Positions 7,114 through 16,435 of a stretch of 64,000 nucleotides of DNA are shown piece after piece; position 1 is the first letter of the stretch, and each line of letters begins with the position of its first letter. The stretch is from positions 1-64,000 of the forward strand of contig JACKEN010000002.1 of assembly GCA_020632995.1 (NCBI GenBank). Reading direction: 5' to 3'. Under the pieces are notes generated by a model. It was not told the origin of the DNA and did no database searches. It saw only the letters and a list, made by a program, of their open reading frames with translations. Position numbers and translations under genes: made by a program. Source of the DNA: Deltaproteobacteria bacterium (lineage in GTDB: Bacteria; Myxococcota; Kuafuiibacteriia; Kuafuiibacteriales; Kuafuiibacteriaceae).

Positions 7114-9930
7114 GTGAGCGCGATGGCAGAACGAAGCCGCCTCGGCGACCTGCTGCTCGACATGCGCCTGGTGGACCAGGAGACGCTGCAAGCTGCCTTG
7201 CAGGAGCAGCGCACCACCCACAAGCGCCTCGCCACCATCCTCGCCGAGCGCCGCGTCCTGGACGAGGAGCGCCTCACCAAGGCGGTGGCGGCGCGGCTCG
7301 GGCTCGAGTCGGTCGCGCTCTCCTCGCACAAGGTGCACGAGCGGGTGCTCGGCCTGATCCCCTACGCGGTGGCCAAGCGCTACGGGCTGCTCCCCATCGC
7401 GGTGAAGCGCACCCAGCAGGCCGAGGTCCTCTACCTGGTGATGGTGGATCCGCTGAACACCGAGGCCCTGGGTGAGGTGCAGCGCCTGACCGGGCGCCAG
7501 GTGCGGGTGCTGATGGCCAGCGCCACCGAGCTCGATCAGTGCATCGACCGCCACTACCTGGCCCAGGCCCAGGCGCCCGCGCGGACACCGCTGCCTCGGC
7601 CGGTCCAGGCCTCCACCCCGCCGGCCGGCGCCACTCCGCCGCCGGGCCGGACCCCGCCCCGCGCTCGGGTCGGCTCCGCGGTCCGTCCACCGCCAGCGCT
7701 GGTCGCGCAGGAGCCCGGGCGCACCCCGCGGCCGGTCGATCCCAGCGCCCGCCCGCCGATCCGCGCCGACGGGCCGCCGATGGAGACGCGGCCGCCGCGC
7801 TCGTCCGAGCTCGCGCCGGTCAGGGGCTCGCCCGCGCGCGGCACTCCGGTGCCGCCCGGCCGGCCCCCGGTGCTCAGCCCGGACGTCCCGCGGGCGGTGC
7901 CGGTGCGCCCGGCCCCGTTCCCGATGGACGGCCGGCTGGACCTCTCCAACCCCGCCACCCTCATCGACACCGCTCGGCCCCAGGCCCTGGCCGACCTCCA
8001 GGCCCACCTGGGCGGGGCCACCGAGCTGATCCGCGGCACCCCGCTGCCGCGCCCGGGCATGCCGCCGCCGTTCCCGCCCCCGGACGCCCCGGCCCGGACC
8101 CCCGAGACCCTGGGGGGCGATCTCCAGGTCCCCGAGCCGCGGTCCCCGGTGCCGTCGCCCTCGGGGACGCTCGGCGCCGCGCCGGTGCTCCGCCGCACCA
8201 CGCCGGTGGAGCCCTCCGACCTGGACCACCCCGACGCGGTGGCCACCCGGGTCGAGGAGAACCACTCCCTCAGGCAGGCCCAGAGCGCCCTCAAGGGGCA
8301 GGACTGGGACCTCGCGGTGCAGGACTGGGACGTCCCGGCCTGGAGCGGCCTGGACGCGCCCGCCGCGGTCCCGGTGGAGCGCAAGCCCGGCGAGTCCGGC
8401 GCCTTCAACCGGGGCGACGAGGTCACGAACCTGGACGGGGCGTGGATGATGGATCCCGCCCCTCGCCCCAGCACCCCGGAGCCGCCGGGCGGGCCGGAGG
8501 ACATCGCCACCTCGCAGCTGGACGTGAGCGCTGACCCCTCGCTCTGGCACCAGCCGGTCCAGGTGTCGCGCACCACCCCGCCCCAGGTGCTCGCCTCCAC
8601 CCTCGAGGTCCCGATGGACTTCGACGACGCGATGAACCCCTTCGAGGGCCCGCGCCCGGGCGAGATCCCGGTGGGGCTCGAGAAGACCGCGATCATCCCC
8701 GCCATCGACTTCGAGGCCGAGCCGTTCGAGCCGCCGCCGGTGCGCGGCGAGTCGACGGCCGACCAGGCGCTGGTGCTCGGCTCCGACATCCCCATGTCCC
8801 AGGCCGCGGTGAAGGCCCGCTTCGGGCCGCCGCTCGGGGAGGGGGCGGTCCCGGAGCCCCCCGAGACCCCGGTGACCGGCACCCCGGCCCCGCAGGAGGA
8901 CGAGGACGACATCGAGGCGATCGAGGAGGTGGTGCTCGAGCCGCTGGACGAGGAGCCCATGGAGCTCCTCGACGTGGTGGACGGCGCGCAAGCTGACCTG
9001 CCGCAGGAGGACGAGGCCCTCTCCCTCGCCCCCGAGGCGGACTCCGACGCCCAGGCGATGCCGGTGATCGAGCCGTCGAGCCTGGTCTCGTTCATGGACG
9101 AGGATCCGGGTGAGATCGAGGACACCGGCGCCGACGTGATCCCCCGCGGCGTCGCCGAGCCCCCCACCCGGCTCTTCGACGAGTCCTCGCGCCGCCCCGG
9201 CAGCGTGGCGCCGCGCCACGCCTCTGAGACCGAGGAGCCCACCAACCCGCGCATGGCGGCGCCCAAGGACGAGCTCGCGAGCGACGCGCCTGCGCCCCGA
9301 GAGGAGCCCTCGAGTGCCCGCGGCGCGACCGCCGATGACCTGAGCGACGCCCCGGCGCCCGCCGCCAACATCGAGGCGCAGGCCACCGAGGCGGTGGTGC
9401 CGGCGCTGTTGGTGACCCCGACCCCGGTGCCCTCCGCCAGCCCGGAGCAGCTGCTCATCGTGACCCCGCCGAGCCCGCCGGCCGAGCGCAAGACCCCGCG
9501 CCCCGAGCGGGTGGAGATCGCGGCCCTGGACCCCTCGGGGCCGCCGATCGAGGAGCCCACCCCGACCCGCTCCGGCCTCGATCGGGCCGAGGTCCTGAGC
9601 GCCCTCGACGGCGCGTTCGTGGTGGTTCCCGAGGCCGCCCCGGCGCCGCGCCCGGTGCGCGAGCGGCCCGGCGCCGAGACCGGCCGGGGCCCGCCGCGCT
9701 TGCCCCGATCGCCGGCCGAGCCCGAGCGCCGGACCCCGCCCTCGGCCCGGCCCGGCCCGCCCGAGCCCGGGAGCGAGACCCCCGCCGCCCTGGTGGAGCA
9801 GCTCCTGTCGGGGAGCAGCCTCTCCTCCTCCGGCCGGGCCCAGGTGCTCCTCGCCCTGGGGCGCCTCATGATCGACAAGGGCCTGGTGACCCGCGAAGAG
9901 CTGGAGCGGGCCCTCGCCTCCGACGACTGA
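7114..9930 (+). CDS. Long MshEN-domain protein with disordered Pro/Ala/Glu-rich body
   Basis: This protein has 938 residues. Residues 8-150 form an MshEN domain: the first motif (RLGDLLLDMRLV) is well kept, while the second after the five-residue linker (RLATILAERRVL) has lost both glycines, so ligand binding may be weaker or absent. About 740 residues of low-complexity Pro/Ala/Glu sequence follow. The C terminus has a third, partial motif (LGRLMIDKGLVTREELERAL). There is no ATPase domain. A GTG at 7114 starts ten bases after the previous stop; an ATG at 7123 is an alternative. The long tail could act as a tether or scaffold, which is an inference. Confidence 0.78.
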   Translation: MSAMAERSRLGDLLLDMRLVDQETLQAALQEQRTTHKRLATILAERRVLDEERLTKAVAARLGLESVALSSHKVHERVLGLIPYAVAKRYGLLPIAVKRTQQAEVLYLVMVDPLNTEALGEVQRLTGRQVRVLMASATELDQCIDRHYLAQAQAPARTPLPRPVQASTPPAGATPPPGRTPPRARVGSAVRPPPALVAQEPGRTPRPVDPSARPPIRADGPPMETRPPRSSELAPVRGSPARGTPVPPGRPPVLSPDVPRAVPVRPAPFPMDGRLDLSNPATLIDTARPQALADLQAHLGGATELIRGTPLPRPGMPPPFPPPDAPARTPETLGGDLQVPEPRSPVPSPSGTLGAAPVLRRTTPVEPSDLDHPDAVATRVEENHSLRQAQSALKGQDWDLAVQDWDVPAWSGLDAPAAVPVERKPGESGAFNRGDEVTNLDGAWMMDPAPRPSTPEPPGGPEDIATSQLDVSADPSLWHQPVQVSRTTPPQVLASTLEVPMDFDDAMNPFEGPRPGEIPVGLEKTAIIPAIDFEAEPFEPPPVRGESTADQALVLGSDIPMSQAAVKARFGPPLGEGAVPEPPETPVTGTPAPQEDEDDIEAIEEVVLEPLDEEPMELLDVVDGAQADLPQEDEALSLAPEADSDAQAMPVIEPSSLVSFMDEDPGEIEDTGADVIPRGVAEPPTRLFDESSRRPGSVAPRHASETEEPTNPRMAAPKDELASDAPAPREEPSSARGATADDLSDAPAPAANIEAQATEAVVPALLVTPTPVPSASPEQLLIVTPPSPPAERKTPRPERVEIAALDPSGPPIEEPTPTRSGLDRAEVLSALDGAFVVVPEAAPAPRPVRERPGAETGRGPPRLPRSPAEPERRTPPSARPGPPEPGSETPAALVEQLLSGSSLSSSGRAQVLLALGRLMIDKGLVTREELERALASDD

Positions 9931-9931
9931 C

Positions 9932-10726
9932 GTGTCCCCGCCCCTCCTCAGCCTGGAGCGAATCGGCCGCACCTACCGCGCCGGCGGGCGCCACGTGCGG
10001 GCTCTCGAGGAGGTCAGCCTGAGCCTCCATGCCGGGGCGCGCCTGGTGCTCGTGGGCGAGTCCGGGAGCGGAAAGTCGACCCTCGCCCGGGTAGCGGCGC
10101 GCCACGAGGCGCCCGATCAGGGGCGGGTGCTCTACGAGGGCGTGGACGTCACCCACGCTTCGCAAGCCGAGTTGCGACCCTGGCGGCGCTTCGTGCAGCT
10201 CGTCTTGCAGGATCCGGATCTCGCCATCGACCCGCGCTATACGCTGAGGGCGGCCATCCGCGAGCCGCTGGTGGTGCAGGGGTGGCCGGACGACGGGGCG
10301 GGGGCGCGCCTCGCCGCCCTGGTCGGGCTGTCGCCCGCGCTCCTCGACGCGTACCCGCACCAGGCCTCGGGCGGGCAGAAGCAACGCGCGGTGCTCGCCC
10401 GGGCCCTCGCCCTGTCACCGCGGGTGCTGGTGCTGGACGAGCCGACCGCGGCGCTCGACGCCTCCGCCGCCGCCCACGTGCTCGAGCTCCTCCTCGAGCT
10501 GCAGGACCGGTTGCGGATCGGCCTCCTCCTCGTCACCCACGATCTGCGGGTGGCGCGGTTCTTCGCAACCGAGGTTGCGGTACTTCACCAGGGGCGGGTG
10601 GTGGAGGGCGGCCCCCCCGCGCGCGTGTTGGACGACCCCCAGCACCCGATCACCCGGGCGCTGGTGGACGCGGTGCCGCCTGCACCCGCGGGGCGCGCTG
10701 CGGCTTTGCCGGAGCGTGACGAGTGA
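9932..10726 (+). CDS. Peptide-type ABC transporter ATP-binding protein (DppF/OppF-like)
   Basis: This 264-residue ATPase has Walker A GESGSGKST (about 42-50), the signature ASGGQKQR, Walker B VLVLDEP and the switch His in LLVTHD. The C-terminal DDPQHPITRALVDAVP matches the oligopeptide/nickel transporter extension, placing it with DppF/OppF-type subunits that power import of peptides or related solutes. No permease, binding protein or second ATPase lies nearby, so it is an orphan subunit or is used by a transporter encoded elsewhere. It starts at GTG one base after the previous stop, and its own stop overlaps the sigma factor start, so it lies in the same transcription unit. Confidence 0.85.
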   Translation: MSPPLLSLERIGRTYRAGGRHVRALEEVSLSLHAGARLVLVGESGSGKSTLARVAARHEAPDQGRVLYEGVDVTHASQAELRPWRRFVQLVLQDPDLAIDPRYTLRAAIREPLVVQGWPDDGAGARLAALVGLSPALLDAYPHQASGGQKQRAVLARALALSPRVLVLDEPTAALDASAAAHVLELLLELQDRLRIGLLLVTHDLRVARFFATEVAVLHQGRVVEGGPPARVLDDPQHPITRALVDAVPPAPAGRAAALPERDE

Positions 10727-11475
10727 ACTCCGCCCCGATTGGGGGTAGGCTCCGGTCCGCCATCCGGTCCACGAGCCCATCATCGCCGCCCGATACCGGC
10801 GCGGCGACCTCTGGCAAGCCCCGGGCCGGCGCCCGCCCGGGCCCGGAGCGGCTGTCCGACGAGGCCCGGGCCAAGCGGGACGAGGACGACGCGCGGCAGA
10901 TGGCCGCGTTCAAGAAGGGGGACGCCAAGGCCTTCGAGGTGCTGCTGAAGCGGCACGAGAAGGCGGTGTTCAACTTCTGCTTCCGGATGGTGGGGGATCG
11001 CGAGGGGGCCCACGACGCCACCCAGGAGGTCTTCCTGAAGGTGGTGCGCAACGCCAAGGGCTGGGAGCGCCAGGCGAAGTTCACCACCTGGCTGTTCACC
11101 ATCGCGCGGAACCACTGCATCGACGCCCTGAGAAAGGCGAGCTACCGAAAGACCGCTTCGCTGGATCAGTCGTTGAAAGAGGGCGAGGAGGGTGGCGCCA
11201 CCCTGGGTGACCGGGTGGCGGATGAGACCTCGGTCACCCCCGACCGGGGCGCGGAGAGCCTGCGGCTGCGCGGGCTCCTGGCGGCGGCGATCGCGAGGCT
11301 CCCGGAGGAGCAGCGCGAGGTGTTCGTGATGCGGGAGTACGCGGGGATGCCCTTCAAGGAGATCGCGGATGTGGTGGGGGTGCCGGAGAACACGGTGAAG
11401 AGCCGGATGCGCTACGCGTTGGAACACTTGAGGGCCCACCTGGCACAGCACGGGGTGGTCCCGGAGACGACCTGA
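10723..11475 (+). CDS. ECF-family RNA polymerase sigma factor
   Basis: This 250-residue sigma-70-family factor has a region 2 at about 60-135 (LLKRHEKAVFNFCFRMVGD through TWLFTIARNHCIDALRK) and a region 4 at about 175-240 (LPEEQREVFVMREYAGMPF, VPENTVKSRM). Region 3 is missing, as expected for an ECF factor. A 55-residue polar N-terminal extension precedes region 2. It directs RNA polymerase to a specific promoter set, probably in response to an envelope signal relayed by the adjacent anti-sigma candidate. The GTG start overlaps the ABC gene stop by four bases. The regulon is unknown. Confidence 0.9.
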   Translation: MNSAPIGGRLRSAIRSTSPSSPPDTGAATSGKPRAGARPGPERLSDEARAKRDEDDARQMAAFKKGDAKAFEVLLKRHEKAVFNFCFRMVGDREGAHDATQEVFLKVVRNAKGWERQAKFTTWLFTIARNHCIDALRKASYRKTASLDQSLKEGEEGGATLGDRVADETSVTPDRGAESLRLRGLLAAAIARLPEEQREVFVMREYAGMPFKEIADVVGVPENTVKSRMRYALEHLRAHLAQHGVVPETT

Positions 11476-11491
11476 GGAGAGGAAGGACGAA

Positions 11492-12640
11492 GTGACGCGG
11501 CACGAGGACGAACTGCTCGTCGACTACCTGTTCGACGAGCTCTCCGGGGAGGAGGCGGAGGCCTTCGAGCATGGGCTCGAGGCGGACGCCGCGCTCCAGG
11601 GAGAGGTGTCCTCGCTCGCCGAGACGCTCGGGGCGATGCGGGCGCTGGAGCCCGAGGAGCCCCCCGCGTGGCTGTCCTCCAAGGTCATGGCCGAGGCCCG
11701 GCAGGTGGCCGAGGCGACCCAGTCCAAGAGCCTGTGGGCGCGCTTGCGCCGCATCATGTGGGGCCCGGTCGGGGGCCTGGTCGGGGCCGGCGCCCTGGCC
11801 GTGATGTTCGTGGTGGCGGGGCAGGCCACCCTGCAGCGCGCGTCGGCGCCGGTGGCCGAGGCGCCGATGCCGTTCGAGATGGGGGCGCCCCCAGCGGCGG
11901 CCCAGGCCGCGCCGGCCGAGGAGCTGGCGAAGGCGGGGGCCGAGCTCGAGCCCCCGCCCCCGCCCCTGGAAGACGCAGATGCCCCGGCGGACGAGGGCGG
12001 TGCGCGCCTCGCGGCGCGGTCCGAGGCGCCGGCGCGGCGGAGCCGAGAGGTGGCCAGCCCTGCGCCGCGGCCCGCGCCCCCGCGTCGGCCGGGGGTGAAG
12101 GCAGAGGCCAAGAAGACCGCCCGGGCCGACAAGGCCGCGCTCGAGCGCATCACCGAGGCGCTCCCGGCGGAGCCGACGCCGACGCAGGCCCAGCTCGACG
12201 ATCTCGCCGAGGCGCCGGCACCAGCGACCTCGCCCACGCCCGGCGCGCCTCGGGCGCCCGCGGCCGAGCCCAGCCCGGTGGGGGGCACCGCCAGCCGCGG
12301 CGCGGCCGGCGCCTCCGCCCCCGTGAGCGGTCCCGAGGCGGACGAGCAGCTGGCCCAGACCCTGGTGCAGGCGGCGTGGTCCGAGAAGTCCCGGGGCGAG
12401 GTGGCGGCGGCCCGGCGGGTCCTGAGCCAGGGCGAGACGCGCCTGGCGGGCAAGCCGGCGGTCGGCTGGATCTACCTGGCCCGCGCCCGGCTGGAGCGGG
12501 ACGAGGGCCGGGCCGACGACGCCCTGACCTACGCCCGGCGGGCGGTGGCGCTGCGCGGCTTCCGGGGGCACAGCGAGGCGGTGTCCCTGGTCGCGGCGCT
12601 GGAAGGTTCGCGCCTCGCGCCCGCGAGTGATCCCCGGTAG
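11492..12640 (+). CDS. Probable transmembrane anti-sigma factor, non-zinc type
   Basis: The N terminus (ELLVDYLFDELSGEEAEAFE) matches the helical anti-sigma domain of the zf-HC2/RskA type, but the His-Cys-Cys zinc ligands are absent, so it would be a zinc-free anti-sigma domain. One membrane helix follows at about 90-113 (GLVGAGALAVMFVVAG). A Pro/Ala-rich periplasmic spacer leads to a C-terminal helical, TPR-like segment (about 290-375). Position 17 bases after an ECF sigma gene makes it the likely cognate inhibitor, releasing sigma when the periplasmic part senses a signal. This pairing is inferred from order and domain type. The start is GTG. Confidence 0.75.
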   Translation: MTRHEDELLVDYLFDELSGEEAEAFEHGLEADAALQGEVSSLAETLGAMRALEPEEPPAWLSSKVMAEARQVAEATQSKSLWARLRRIMWGPVGGLVGAGALAVMFVVAGQATLQRASAPVAEAPMPFEMGAPPAAAQAAPAEELAKAGAELEPPPPPLEDADAPADEGGARLAARSEAPARRSREVASPAPRPAPPRRPGVKAEAKKTARADKAALERITEALPAEPTPTQAQLDDLAEAPAPATSPTPGAPRAPAAEPSPVGGTASRGAAGASAPVSGPEADEQLAQTLVQAAWSEKSRGEVAAARRVLSQGETRLAGKPAVGWIYLARARLERDEGRADDALTYARRAVALRGFRGHSEAVSLVAALEGSRLAPASDPR

Positions 12641-12766
12641 ATCGGTCGTCCCCGAGGAACCCGCGTCGGTCATCTGTCCATCGTGCCGGAGTTGGCCCGG
12701 GCCTCGTGCCCCGTGGTACTCAGAGCATGGGGACGTGTCCCCGGGCCTGGGAGGACTCTCGCGACA

Positions 12767-15700
12767 ATGAAGAAACCCCGCATGGGACGCTCATATCTCT
12801 TGCTGTCGTTTGCCACGGCACTCGCCATGACCGCGATGGTGGGCTGCGGCGAAGATCCTCCAGGTGCGGGTGGCGACACCGGCGTGGTCGACACCGACAC
12901 CGGCGTCGGTGGCGACGACTCCGGCACCGACGGCGGCGCGACCGGTGACACCGGCGTGCAGCCCGACGGCGGCCCCGGGGCCGATACGGGCGTGACGGAC
13001 GCCACGGTCGATCCCGACGCCGGCCCCGCGGACACCGGGCCCAACATCAACAACCCGAACAACGACGAGATCGACTCCGACTGCGACGGGCTCAGCGACG
13101 CGTACGAGTTCTCCACCGTCTACCCGAACGGGCAGCAGACGAACCCCAACAACCCCGACAGCGACGGCGACGGCATCCCCGACGGCGTGGAGATGGGGGT
13201 CACCGAGGCGGTCCCCAACTCCGGCTGCCCCGCGATCGCCGACGCCGACCCGAGCACCCGCACCAGCCCGGTGAACCCGGACAGCGACGGCGACGGCATC
13301 GCCGACGGCCTCGAGGACGCCAACCACAACGGCGCGGTGGACACCGACGAGTCCAACCCGCGGGCGGTCGACAGCGACGGCGACGGCATCCCGGACAACG
13401 TGGAGGACGCGAACCTGAACGGTCAGCGCGACGCGGGCGAGCTGAACCCGGCGCGGCGCGACACCGACGGCGACGGCATCAGCGATGGCCTCGAGGACGC
13501 GAACCACAACGGCACCTTCGATCCGGGTGAGACCAACGGCCTTTCGGTGGACACCGACGGCGACGGCATCGACGACGGCGTCGAGGACAGCAACCAGAAC
13601 GGCATCACCGAGCCGTACGAGATCGACCCGCGCACGCCGGACACCGACTGCGACGGCATCTCGGACTTCGACGAGCTGAACGTCACCATGACGTCGCCGC
13701 TGGTGCCCGACACCGACGGCGACGGGATCCCCGACGGCGTGGAGCTGGGCATCACCAGCCCGCTCCCCGGCACGACCTGCCCCGGCTTCGCCGCCGACGC
13801 GGATCCGAGCACCACCACCGACCCCACCAACGCGGACAGCGACGGTGACGGCCTCCTCGACGGCGAGGAGGACGCCAACCAGAACGGCGCGGTCGACCCG
13901 GGGGAGACGGATCCCAACCAGGCCGACACCGACGGCGACATGATCCCCGACGGCGACGAGGTGCTCTCGGGCTCCGACCCGCTCGACCCGAACGATCCGC
14001 CGGTGGGGACGGGCCCCGGCATCACCGCGGTCTGCGCGGACCAGAACCTCAAGGTGGTGGACTTCGACCAGGGCGGCAGCTGGACCCTCGCGAACGAGCA
14101 GAGCACGACCTACACCGCGGTCACCGTCAACAGCGCGGGCTCCAACGTCGAGGTCGCGGCCTTCGACGACGCGACCTCGGGGATGTCGGGCTTCGTGGCC
14201 CGCATGCCGCTCCTCGGCGGTGCGGCGGCCCAGTCGGCGGCGCAGAACTCGTCGCTGGAGTCGCGGATCACCGCGGGCGCGGCGGCGGAGAGCGTGAACT
14301 ACGCGCTGCGCCTGTCGGGCCGCAACATCAACAGCCACGACGGCTTCCAGACCGCGGTGTCCAACGTCTACGACGTGAACATCACCAACGGCGCGAACAA
14401 CGCGGCCAACCTGCGGAACCGGATGGTGCGCCTGGTGACCAACCTGCCGGCCTCGGCCTTCACCGGCCTGCCCACCAACACCGGCGGCAACACCAACCAG
14501 TACACCTTCGCCTACCAGATCCTGGTGCGCTCCAACCCGCAGGAGCTGGTGATCGTGGGCGGCGTGCTGCCGCGGGCCACCTATGACGACGCCACCAACA
14601 ACGCCAGCGTGGCCCTCAGCGACCTGACCAACGGCACCTCGCTGGCGCTCCTGGGCGCGCGTCGCAGCAAGGACTGTGACCCCTTCGTGGCGTCGGGCCA
14701 GTCGGTGGCGGACTTCATCTGGATGGCGGACATCTCGGGCTCCACCGACGACGACCGCGGCCGCATCACCACCGCGGCGAGCTTGATCGTGAACGCGCTG
14801 AGCCAGAACGCGGTGGACTTCCGCATGGGCGTGGTGCCGCACATCGAGAACGACTACCGCCTCGGCACCAACAACGCGGGCAACCTGCGCGGCACCGGCT
14901 TCGTGCGGGACCCGGGCCTGTTCGCCACCTACCTGCTCGATACGAGCAACAACGATGGCTACGAGTTCGGCCTGCGGGCGGCCTACAACGCGGTGGCGCG
15001 GGCGCTGCCCCGGACCGCGGCGGGGGTCGAGAACGCGCGGCGGCTCCGTGACGGCGCCACCCTCGCGGTGGTCTACATCTCGGACGAGTACGCGCAGGAG
15101 GTCACCTGGACCGGCCTGCAGAGCAACCCGTACGGCTACACGCCTTCGTGCAACAGCGGCATCGGTGATGGGTTCTCGGACGCGAACGCCTGCAACATGG
15201 TGCCGAACGCGACCCAGCAGAACTGCATCAACACGATCGTCCAGCCGTACATCAACCAGATCACCACCAACAACGGCGTGGCCTTCGCGCAGGTGATCGT
15301 GCCGAACGCCACCCCCACCGCGTGCACCGGCTACGCGTGCCCGGGCGGGCAGAACCTCAACGAGCCCGGCGTGGGCTACGTGGAGGTCGTGAACGCCACC
15401 GGCGGCGCGTTCTACACCCCGTGCAACAACAACCCGGGCACCGCGCTGCAGGCCATCGTGGACGCGGTGGCCGGCGCGGCCTCGCAGTACCAGCTCACCA
15501 GCGCGCCCATCTCCAGCACCCTGCGGGTGGGCGTGGCCCGGCTGGGCCAGGGCGGCAACGGCAGCATCGACATCGTGCCCCGCGACAAGGACGACGGCTT
15601 CGACTACGACCCGGTGTCCAACTCCATCTTCTTCCGCGGGTTCACGTTCCGGCCGAACCAGAACGACGTCGTCATCATCAGCTACCGCACCTGGCGTCCG

Positions 15701-16396
15701 CCCGAGGATCCGTGCGGCCCCTGCGCGGTGAACCAGCAGTGCGACCCGCAGCTGGGCGTGTGCACCTGCACCCAGGCCGCGTGCGCGGCGTGCGGTCCCA
15801 ACGAGATGTGCGACGCGAACTGCGCCTGCATCTGCAACCCCAACGCCGCCGCCAACTGCGGGCCCAACGAGGTGTTCAACGCGCAGACCTGCGCCTGCGA
15901 GTGCGCACCGGACTGCGGCGGCACCTGCGGCAACGGCACCGCGTGCAACCCCACGACCTGCGCCTGTGAGTGTGGGCCGGACTGCGGCGGGCAGTGCCAG
16001 GGCAACCTGGAGTGCAACACCGGCGCCTGCAACTGCCAGTGCCCGAGCGACTGTGGCGGCGCCTGCGGCGGCAACACGGTCTGCAACACCTCGCTGTGCG
16101 ACTGCACCTGCCCGGCCGACTGCAACGACGCTTGCCCTGGCGCCGCGGCGTGCGACCCGGCCCAGGACTGCGCCTGCGCCTGCCCCACCGACTGTGGCGG
16201 TTGCCCGGACGGGACGATGTGCAACGGCACCACCTGCGCCTGCGAGTGCGCGCCCAACTGTGACGCGAACTGCCAGAACCGCGAGGTGTGCGATCCGAAC
16301 AACTCGTGCGCCTGCGTGTGCCCGAATGACTGTGGCGGGTGCAACCCGAACGAGACCTGCGATCCCAGCGCCTGTCGCTGCGTGCCGCGCGTCTAA
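12767..16396 (+). CDS. Giant lipoprotein with TSP3 repeats, VWA-like domain and Cys-rich tail
   Basis: I place the start at ATG 12767 (1209 residues), because it gives a signal peptide with lipobox MVGC; an upstream in-frame start would bury it. Residues about 25-100 are Thr/Gly/Asp-rich. Residues about 105-405 hold about ten thrombospondin type 3-like calcium repeats (DSDGDGIPD). A central beta-rich part follows, then a VWA-like domain with a MIDAS-type DISGS at residue 655. The last 225 residues carry repeated CxCxC/CGG clusters of EGF-like spacing. It is a surface-exposed, calcium-dependent adhesin-like protein by architecture; the ligand is unknown. It follows the sigma/anti-sigma pair but has its own 126-base leader region. 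Confidence 0.85.
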   Translation: MKKPRMGRSYLLLSFATALAMTAMVGCGEDPPGAGGDTGVVDTDTGVGGDDSGTDGGATGDTGVQPDGGPGADTGVTDATVDPDAGPADTGPNINNPNNDEIDSDCDGLSDAYEFSTVYPNGQQTNPNNPDSDGDGIPDGVEMGVTEAVPNSGCPAIADADPSTRTSPVNPDSDGDGIADGLEDANHNGAVDTDESNPRAVDSDGDGIPDNVEDANLNGQRDAGELNPARRDTDGDGISDGLEDANHNGTFDPGETNGLSVDTDGDGIDDGVEDSNQNGITEPYEIDPRTPDTDCDGISDFDELNVTMTSPLVPDTDGDGIPDGVELGITSPLPGTTCPGFAADADPSTTTDPTNADSDGDGLLDGEEDANQNGAVDPGETDPNQADTDGDMIPDGDEVLSGSDPLDPNDPPVGTGPGITAVCADQNLKVVDFDQGGSWTLANEQSTTYTAVTVNSAGSNVEVAAFDDATSGMSGFVARMPLLGGAAAQSAAQNSSLESRITAGAAAESVNYALRLSGRNINSHDGFQTAVSNVYDVNITNGANNAANLRNRMVRLVTNLPASAFTGLPTNTGGNTNQYTFAYQILVRSNPQELVIVGGVLPRATYDDATNNASVALSDLTNGTSLALLGARRSKDCDPFVASGQSVADFIWMADISGSTDDDRGRITTAASLIVNALSQNAVDFRMGVVPHIENDYRLGTNNAGNLRGTGFVRDPGLFATYLLDTSNNDGYEFGLRAAYNAVARALPRTAAGVENARRLRDGATLAVVYISDEYAQEVTWTGLQSNPYGYTPSCNSGIGDGFSDANACNMVPNATQQNCINTIVQPYINQITTNNGVAFAQVIVPNATPTACTGYACPGGQNLNEPGVGYVEVVNATGGAFYTPCNNNPGTALQAIVDAVAGAASQYQLTSAPISSTLRVGVARLGQGGNGSIDIVPRDKDDGFDYDPVSNSIFFRGFTFRPNQNDVVIISYRTWRPPEDPCGPCAVNQQCDPQLGVCTCTQAACAACGPNEMCDANCACICNPNAAANCGPNEVFNAQTCACECAPDCGGTCGNGTACNPTTCACECGPDCGGQCQGNLECNTGACNCQCPSDCGGACGGNTVCNTSLCDCTCPADCNDACPGAAACDPAQDCACACPTDCGGCPDGTMCNGTTCACECAPNCDANCQNREVCDPNNSCACVCPNDCGGCNPNETCDPSACRCVPRV

Positions 16397-16408
16397 CTTA
16401 GTCGCCCT

Positions 16409-16435
16409 CTGAGGGCCGGCCCCGCCGGCCCTCAG
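16409..16435. terminator. Bidirectional hairpin between convergent genes
   Basis: A perfect 12-base-pair inverted repeat with a three-base loop (arms 16409-16420 and 16424-16435) lies between the TSP3 lipoprotein stop and the stop of the convergent gene, overlapping the latter. There is no long T run on either side, so it would be a GC-only terminator or mRNA 3'-end stabiliser. Confidence 0.6.

Noticed and set aside
7060..9972. 970-residue minus-strand open frame
   Set aside because: It is His/Arg/Gly-rich antisense of the MshEN protein gene with no domain; long antisense frames are expected at this GC content.
13077..13980. Tandem DNA satellite or CRISPR-like array
   Set aside because: The periodicity comes from TSP3 codons (GACAGCGACGGCGACGG-type units) within one reading frame; spacing is irregular and there are no unique spacers.
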